Below, piece after piece: positions 5,890 through 8,941 of a DNA stretch of 8,941 bases (position 1 is the stretch's first letter; every line of letters begins with the position of its first letter). The stretch lies in assembly GCA_016781885.1 (NCBI GenBank), contig JADDPM010000090.1, positions 1-8,941 on the forward strand. The letters run 5' to 3'. The notes below the pieces were generated by a model. It made no database searches. It was not told the DNA's origin and saw nothing but the letters and a program-made list of their open reading frames with translations. Source of the DNA: Rubrobacter sp. (GTDB taxonomy: Bacteria > Actinomycetota > Rubrobacteria > Rubrobacterales > Rubrobacteraceae). The translations under genes were made by a program, and so were the position numbers.

Positions 5890-6492
5890 CTAGACCGTCT
5901 TCTCAGCCTGAACGATCAGGCGTTGCGAGTAGTCCGGCAGCGTACAGGTCTGTAGCGTGAGGACGTCTTTACCCTCGACCGGCTCGGTTACGGAGAAGTC
6001 GAACGGTCCGACGATGGTCTCCTGGTACACCTCGTAGGTGTACTCCTCGCCGTCGGCGTCCGCGACGATGACCAAGTCGCCCTTCTCCAGGTTGTCCAGG
6101 TCGTAGAACGCGAGAAAGCTGCTCGTCGCCGGATAGCCGAGCCGGTGGCCGGCGATGTAGACGTTCCCCCCCTTCTCCCACGGATAGTCCGTGCCTTCGA
6201 GGTGGATGGCAGCGTAGTTCTTGAGCTTCTCCTCGTCGTTGCCCTCGGCCGTGGGTATCTCGACGTTGGAGATCCTGTCCATCTTCGGGACGGTGAGCCT
6301 CAGGGGATCGTCCGAGGGTCCCTTCTCCAAGGCCGTCGTCGTATCCTTCACCAAGGGCGGGGTGAAGTCTCGCTGACCATCGGAGGAATCGCCGCGCATG
6401 CCGGAGCCCATAAAGAACGTGGAGATGAGGAACACGCCGGCCCCGATCAGGGCCAGGCTCATGAGGCTCAATATTATGTCCTTAGCGCGCAT
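5890..6492 (-). CDS. Sortase, probably class E
   Basis: Sortases are membrane-bound cysteine transpeptidases that join surface proteins to the cell wall. The 200-residue protein has an N-terminal TM segment (about 6-28), a short linker, and a sortase beta-barrel with NVYIAGHR (110-117, catalytic His116), LTLQTC (178-183, nucleophile Cys183) and the active-site arginine in YSQRLIV (Arg191). The pattern of IP...EGTDYPWEKGGNVYIAGHR and TLQTC resembles housekeeping class E enzymes of actinobacteria, which often sit near class B PBP genes, as here. No cell-wall sorting motif protein is encoded in the window, so its substrates are elsewhere. ATG 6490-6492 has AAGGAG just upstream, with short spacing (3-5 bases). 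It heads the sortase-PBP-lgt run after a 145-base gap. Confidence 0.95.
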   Translation of the reverse strand: MRAKDIILSLMSLALIGAGVFLISTFFMGSGMRGDSSDGQRDFTPPLVKDTTTALEKGPSDDPLRLTVPKMDRISNVEIPTAEGNDEEKLKNYAAIHLEGTDYPWEKGGNVYIAGHRLGYPATSSFLAFYDLDNLEKGDLVIVADADGEEYTYEVYQETIVGPFDFSVTEPVEGKDVLTLQTCTLPDYSQRLIVQAEKTV

Positions 6493-6538
6493 CCGCTCCT
6501 TCTGACACGGACCCCCCCGCTCGGCCCTCTTTTAACGT

Positions 6539-6546
6539 CCACGTGG
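6539..6546. other. Short CCACGTGG palindrome in the sortase leader
   Basis: An 8-bp perfect palindrome lies between the predicted start of transcription and the sortase ATG. It could be a regulator half-site, but so short a palindrome in GC-rich DNA may be chance. Confidence 0.15.
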
Positions 6547-6566
6547 TCTCACTCCAACCGCAACAC

Positions 6567-6572
6567 ATTGTA
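6567..6572 (-). promoter_or_regulatory. Candidate -10 element for sortase-PBP-lgt
   Basis: The minus strand reads TACAAT in the 145-base gap between the unknown membrane protein and the sortase. The transcription start would be near 6560 with a leader of about 70 bases. No convincing -35 is seen at 16-18 bp. The rest of the gap (6493-6637) shows no gene and no clear terminator for the upstream pair. Confidence 0.35.
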
Positions 6573-6637
6573 TCCGAAAAACGTAACTCTACTACCCCCG
6601 GCGCAAGGCTAGAGAGACAGCACAACCCCCTCGAACT

Positions 6638-7189
6638 CTACGCCTTCTCGACGACGAAGGACTTGCGTACCGCCGGTTCGCCACCCCCATCGGCATCTCC
6701 CGGACCGTAGACCTCGACGGTGTAGTTGCCGGGAGGGAGGGGCTCGCCGGAGTCCGTCTTGAGGGCGAACTTCACGATCCCGGTAGCCCCGTTCTCGGCC
6801 TTGCTCAACTGGTCTTCCTGCTCGTCGAGAACCTCGAGCCCCGCCCCTTCCCCGAAGAACATACGGAACACGGATCCCGACTCTGCCCGTTGGGCCCGCG
6901 CCTCCATGTCCTCCCCCGAAGGTAGGCCCTCCACGCTCAGGTACACGAAGACGGTCTCCGGCGGCCCCTGGAAGCGGTTTGTGTCCGGGGGCGGATAGAG
7001 GCTGTTCTCCGGGCTCACTATGACGTCGCGCACGCTGGTGGAGAGGATCTCCTTCCGCGGCGCGAAGTTCTCCTCCCTCAAGAGCGCCTCCACGCCCAGG
7101 GCCAGCGCGACGAGCGCTACCGCCACGAGCGCGTATAAAGGCCACCGCCTCCCCGCCCCCCTGGTCGTGGTATTGGGGAGCACACTCAT
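6638..7189 (-). CDS. Unrecognised membrane-anchored extracytoplasmic protein
   Basis: I do not recognise this 183-residue protein. It has a short basic cytoplasmic start (RGAGRR at 10-15), one TM segment or uncleaved signal anchor (about 17-36), and then an outside domain of about 145 residues. The domain looks like an all-beta fold: ETVFVYLSVEGLP (78-90), SGSVFRMFFGEGAGLEVLDE (104-123) and a closing unit FALKTDSGEPLPPGNYTVEVYG (141-162) typical in form of Ig-like or carbohydrate-binding-like sandwich domains. There is no lipobox and no cell-wall sorting signal. Its ATG overlaps the stop of the upstream CPBP protease gene by four bases (ATGA), so the two are translationally coupled and probably work together. 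It might be a partner, regulator or substrate of that protease; this is inference. The coding call rests on the coupling, the codon bias and the coherent topology. Confidence 0.82.
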   Translation of the reverse strand: MSVLPNTTTRGAGRRWPLYALVAVALVALALGVEALLREENFAPRKEILSTSVRDVIVSPENSLYPPPDTNRFQGPPETVFVYLSVEGLPSGEDMEARAQRAESGSVFRMFFGEGAGLEVLDEQEDQLSKAENGATGIVKFALKTDSGEPLPPGNYTVEVYGPGDADGGGEPAVRKSFVVEKA

Positions 7190-7776
7190 CGCTCCCCCCG
7201 TACCACGGTGGGCTCTACCGGAGGCTCGTTACCTGCGGCGGTGGACGACCGCCGGGAGCGCTTCCAGAGGAGGAGTGTGGCGGCGTTATGCAGGACGTGC
7301 GCGGCGATCGGGGCCAGGAGGCCGCCCGTCCAGATGTAAAGGTAGCCGAACAAGAAACCCGCTCCGACGGCCCAGAGCGTCCAGATCAGGTACCGCCGGT
7401 CGGGGCCGACGTGCAACACCCCGAATAAAAGCGAGGCGAGCACGATACCCAGCACGGGCTGCAACGCCCCCCGGAAGAAGACCTCCTCTCCCACGCCGCT
7501 CGCCACCGAGACCAGAACGAGGTCCCTGCCCCTCGCGCCATCCACGAGGAGCGGGGCGAGCTCATCGGAGAGCTTGCGCAGGACCGGCACGAGACGGAAG
7601 AGGAGGATACCTGAAGTTACGGTACCGCAAGCGATAGCGACCCCGATCAGGAGGCTCAGTAGCGATCTGTCGCCCAACGTGAAGACGTTTCTGTCCCAGA
7701 GAGCGCCGAGGAGCGCGGCCAAGATGAGGAGCGCGGAGTAGAAGACTGCCGCCAGCCCTACGAAACGAGATCTCAT
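7186..7776 (-). CDS. CPBP-family intramembrane metalloprotease (type II CAAX/Abi-like)
   Basis: This is a polytopic membrane protein of the CPBP family, related to the Rce1 CAAX prenyl endopeptidase; bacterial members act in protein processing, bacteriocin immunity or unknown roles. Numbering from the TTG at 7779, it has hydrophobic segments throughout and the three family motifs: GEEVFFR (97-103) with the Glu98-Glu99...Arg103 signature, FGVLH (119-123) with His123, and HVLHN (161-165). All predicted metal and catalytic residues are present. The C-terminal 25 residues are polar. I take ATG 7774-7776 as start (196 residues); a TTG directly before it is an alternative. Neither has a visible Shine-Dalgarno site, which is unusual among its neighbours. 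The gene overlaps the following unknown membrane protein by four bases and is divergent from the phosphohexomutase gene. Confidence 0.93.
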   Translation of the reverse strand: MRSRFVGLAAVFYSALLILAALLGALWDRNVFTLGDRSLLSLLIGVAIACGTVTSGILLFRLVPVLRKLSDELAPLLVDGARGRDLVLVSVASGVGEEVFFRGALQPVLGIVLASLLFGVLHVGPDRRYLIWTLWAVGAGFLFGYLYIWTGGLLAPIAAHVLHNAATLLLWKRSRRSSTAAGNEPPVEPTVVRGER

Positions 7777-7828
7777 CAAATATGAAGTGGAGATAGAGAG
7801 CGTCCTGCACGAGCAACCATAGTCCGCT

Positions 7829-7834
7829 ATTGTA
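7829..7834 (-). promoter_or_regulatory. Candidate -10 element for the CPBP protease gene
   Basis: The minus strand reads TACAAT about 52 bases before the ATG, next to the palindrome at 7843-7860, which would cover the -35 zone. No consensus -35 is visible. The same stretch on the plus strand reads TATTGT (7828-7833) and could be a weak -10 toward the phosphohexomutase gene, so direction is not certain. Confidence 0.3.
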
Positions 7835-7842
7835 CCGGAGCG

Positions 7843-7860
7843 CGGAGCCGCGCGGCTCCG
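7843..7860. repeat. Perfect 18-bp palindrome in a divergent intergenic region
   Basis: CGGAGCCGCGCGGCTCCG equals its own reverse complement. It lies between the divergent CPBP protease and phosphohexomutase genes. An overlapping longer pairing is possible: ACCGGAGC (7834-7841) with GCTCCGGT (7855-7862), giving two mutually exclusive hairpins. As the flanking genes diverge and no T-tract follows, it is not a normal terminator; an operator for a dimeric regulator or an RNA structure in the leader of the plus-strand gene is possible. Confidence 0.45.
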
Positions 7861-7905
7861 GTGATGGTGGAGTCGTCGAGACGAGCCGGAGGTAGAGGGA
7901 GAGCG

Positions 7906-8941
7906 ATGATCGACGAGTCGATTTTCAAGGCATACGATATCCGGGGCCTCTACCCGGACGCCTTGAACGAGGATGTGGCCCGGCAGGTAGGACGCGCCTT
8001 CGTCAACTACCTGAACCTTTCGGGTTCCCGCGTGGTCGTCGGGCGCGACATGCGCCTCTCGGGCGAAGCCCTCGAAGAAGCGTTCATCAAGGGCGTCACC
8101 GAGGCCGGGGCGGACGTTCTGGACATCGGGCTAGTCTCCACCGACGCGCTCTACTTCGCCGTCGGCCACCTCGAAGAGCCGGGGGGAGCGATGATCACCG
8201 CCTCCCACAACCCGAAAGACTACAACGGCCTGAAGCTCTGCCGCGAGGACGCCATCGCCCTATCGGGCGACGAGGGGATCAAGCAGATACGCGACCTGAT
8301 CACCTCCGGCGATCTCCCGGAACCCAGCGAGTACGCGGGCTCCGTCGAAGAGGGCGACATCGTCGAGGACTACGCCAAACACTGCCTGAGCTTCATTAAC
8401 ACCGAGGGCCTGCGTCCTTTGAAGATAGTCGTGGACGCGGGCAACGGGATGGCCGGCAAGATGCTCCCCCCCCTCTTCGAGAAGCTGCCCTTCGAGTACG
8501 TACCCATGTACTTCGAGCTCGATGGCTCCTTCCCGAACCATCCGCCCAACCCCATAGAGCCCGAGAACATGCAGGAGCTCCAGGAACGCGTCGTCGCCGA
8601 GGGCGCGGACTTCGGCGTTGCTTTCGATGGAGACGCCGACCGGTGCTTCATCGTAGACGAGAAGGGCGTGACGATCTCCGGAGACCTGCTCGCCACGCTC
8701 GTCGCCAAGAACGTCCTCGAGAAAGAGCCGGGGGCGGCGATCATCTACAGCGCCGTCTGCTCGAAGGCGTTCCCCGAGCTCGTGAGGCGCGAAGGCGGCA
8801 GGCCGATCCGCACCAAAGCCGGGCACTCGATCATAAAACCGCAGATGCGCTCGAATGACGCCGCCTTCGGCGGGGAGCACTCCGGGCACTTCTACTTCCG
8901 GGACAACTACTTCGCCGACTCGGGCATCATCGCCATGCTCA
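7906..8941 (+). CDS. manB: Phosphomannomutase/phosphoglucomutase, C-terminus beyond window
   Basis: This alpha-D-phosphohexomutase interconverts hexose 6-phosphate and 1-phosphate, feeding GDP-mannose or UDP-glucose synthesis for glycans and the cell envelope. The visible 345 residues hold domains 1-3: the opening FKAYDIRG (7-14), the phosphoserine loop TASHNP (98-103, Ser100), the magnesium loop DGDADR (241-246), and the sugar-binding loop GGEHSGH (322-328). All are intact. The fourth domain, with the phosphate-binding loop, lies past the right edge; a full protein would be about 450-460 residues. ATG 7906-7908 is preceded by a purine-rich stretch with GAGGGAG at 7895-7901 and GGAGG at 7888-7892. 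It is divergent from the CPBP gene. Mannose versus glucose preference cannot be told from these motifs, so the gene symbol is used in the broad sense. Confidence 0.96.
   Translation, partial: MIDESIFKAYDIRGLYPDALNEDVARQVGRAFVNYLNLSGSRVVVGRDMRLSGEALEEAFIKGVTEAGADVLDIGLVSTDALYFAVGHLEEPGGAMITASHNPKDYNGLKLCREDAIALSGDEGIKQIRDLITSGDLPEPSEYAGSVEEGDIVEDYAKHCLSFINTEGLRPLKIVVDAGNGMAGKMLPPLFEKLPFEYVPMYFELDGSFPNHPPNPIEPENMQELQERVVAEGADFGVAFDGDADRCFIVDEKGVTISGDLLATLVAKNVLEKEPGAAIIYSAVCSKAFPELVRREGGRPIRTKAGHSIIKPQMRSNDAAFGGEHSGHFYFRDNYFADSGIIAML

Noticed and set aside
6508..6520. Run of seven C bases upstream of the sortase gene, considered as a phase-variable tract
   Set aside because: It is non-coding, only seven bases long, and unremarkable in GC-rich DNA; no nearby frame depends on it.
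8260..8889. 209-codon minus-strand frame inside the phosphohexomutase gene
   Set aside because: The plus strand carries all the phosphohexomutase motifs; this is its shadow.

Overview
The window is GC-rich, gene-dense chromosomal DNA from a Gram-positive bacterium, most likely a high-GC actinobacterium of the Rubrobacter kind. This is an inference from GC content, frequent TTG starts with purine-rich Shine-Dalgarno sites, a class E-like sortase, and a sortase/class B PBP/Lgt envelope cluster. No tRNA, rRNA, CRISPR array, insertion sequence, phage gene or attachment site is visible. I see eleven protein-coding genes; two of them (endonuclease IV and the phosphohexomutase) are cut by the window ends.

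Left part (1-1498): a minus-strand endonuclease IV gene (DNA base-excision repair) runs off the left edge. Divergent from it is a plus-strand pair: a 149-residue protein with an N-terminal domain resembling the C-terminal domain of FlgT, then a six-TM rhomboid protease with a complete Ser-His catalytic pair. The pair has its own TATAAT promoter element and is separated by only 18 bases.

Middle part (1549-2774): a metal-homeostasis operon on the minus strand, a Fur-family repressor followed by a ZIP-family metal transporter. Upstream is a well-formed extended -10 promoter with a perfect 7-1-7 inverted repeat of the Fur/Zur/PerR type just after the predicted transcription start, so the operon is probably autoregulated by metal. 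The repressor appears to begin at a CTG codon.

Envelope part (2774-7779, all minus strand, read right to left): a CPBP-type intramembrane protease, translationally coupled (ATGA overlap) to an unrecognised membrane-anchored extracytoplasmic protein; then, after a 145-base gap, a class E-like sortase, a class B penicillin-binding protein, and Lgt (prolipoprotein diacylglyceryl transferase). These join surface-protein anchoring, peptidoglycan cross-linking and lipoprotein maturation in one transcription direction.

Right part (7780-8941): a divergent intergenic region holding a perfect 18-bp GC-rich palindrome, then a plus-strand phosphomannomutase/phosphoglucomutase that runs off the right edge. 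Most of the window is ordinary core-genome content. The points most worth a second look are the Fur-type operator, the CTG start, the altered metal site of the ZIP protein, and the protease-coupled unknown protein.
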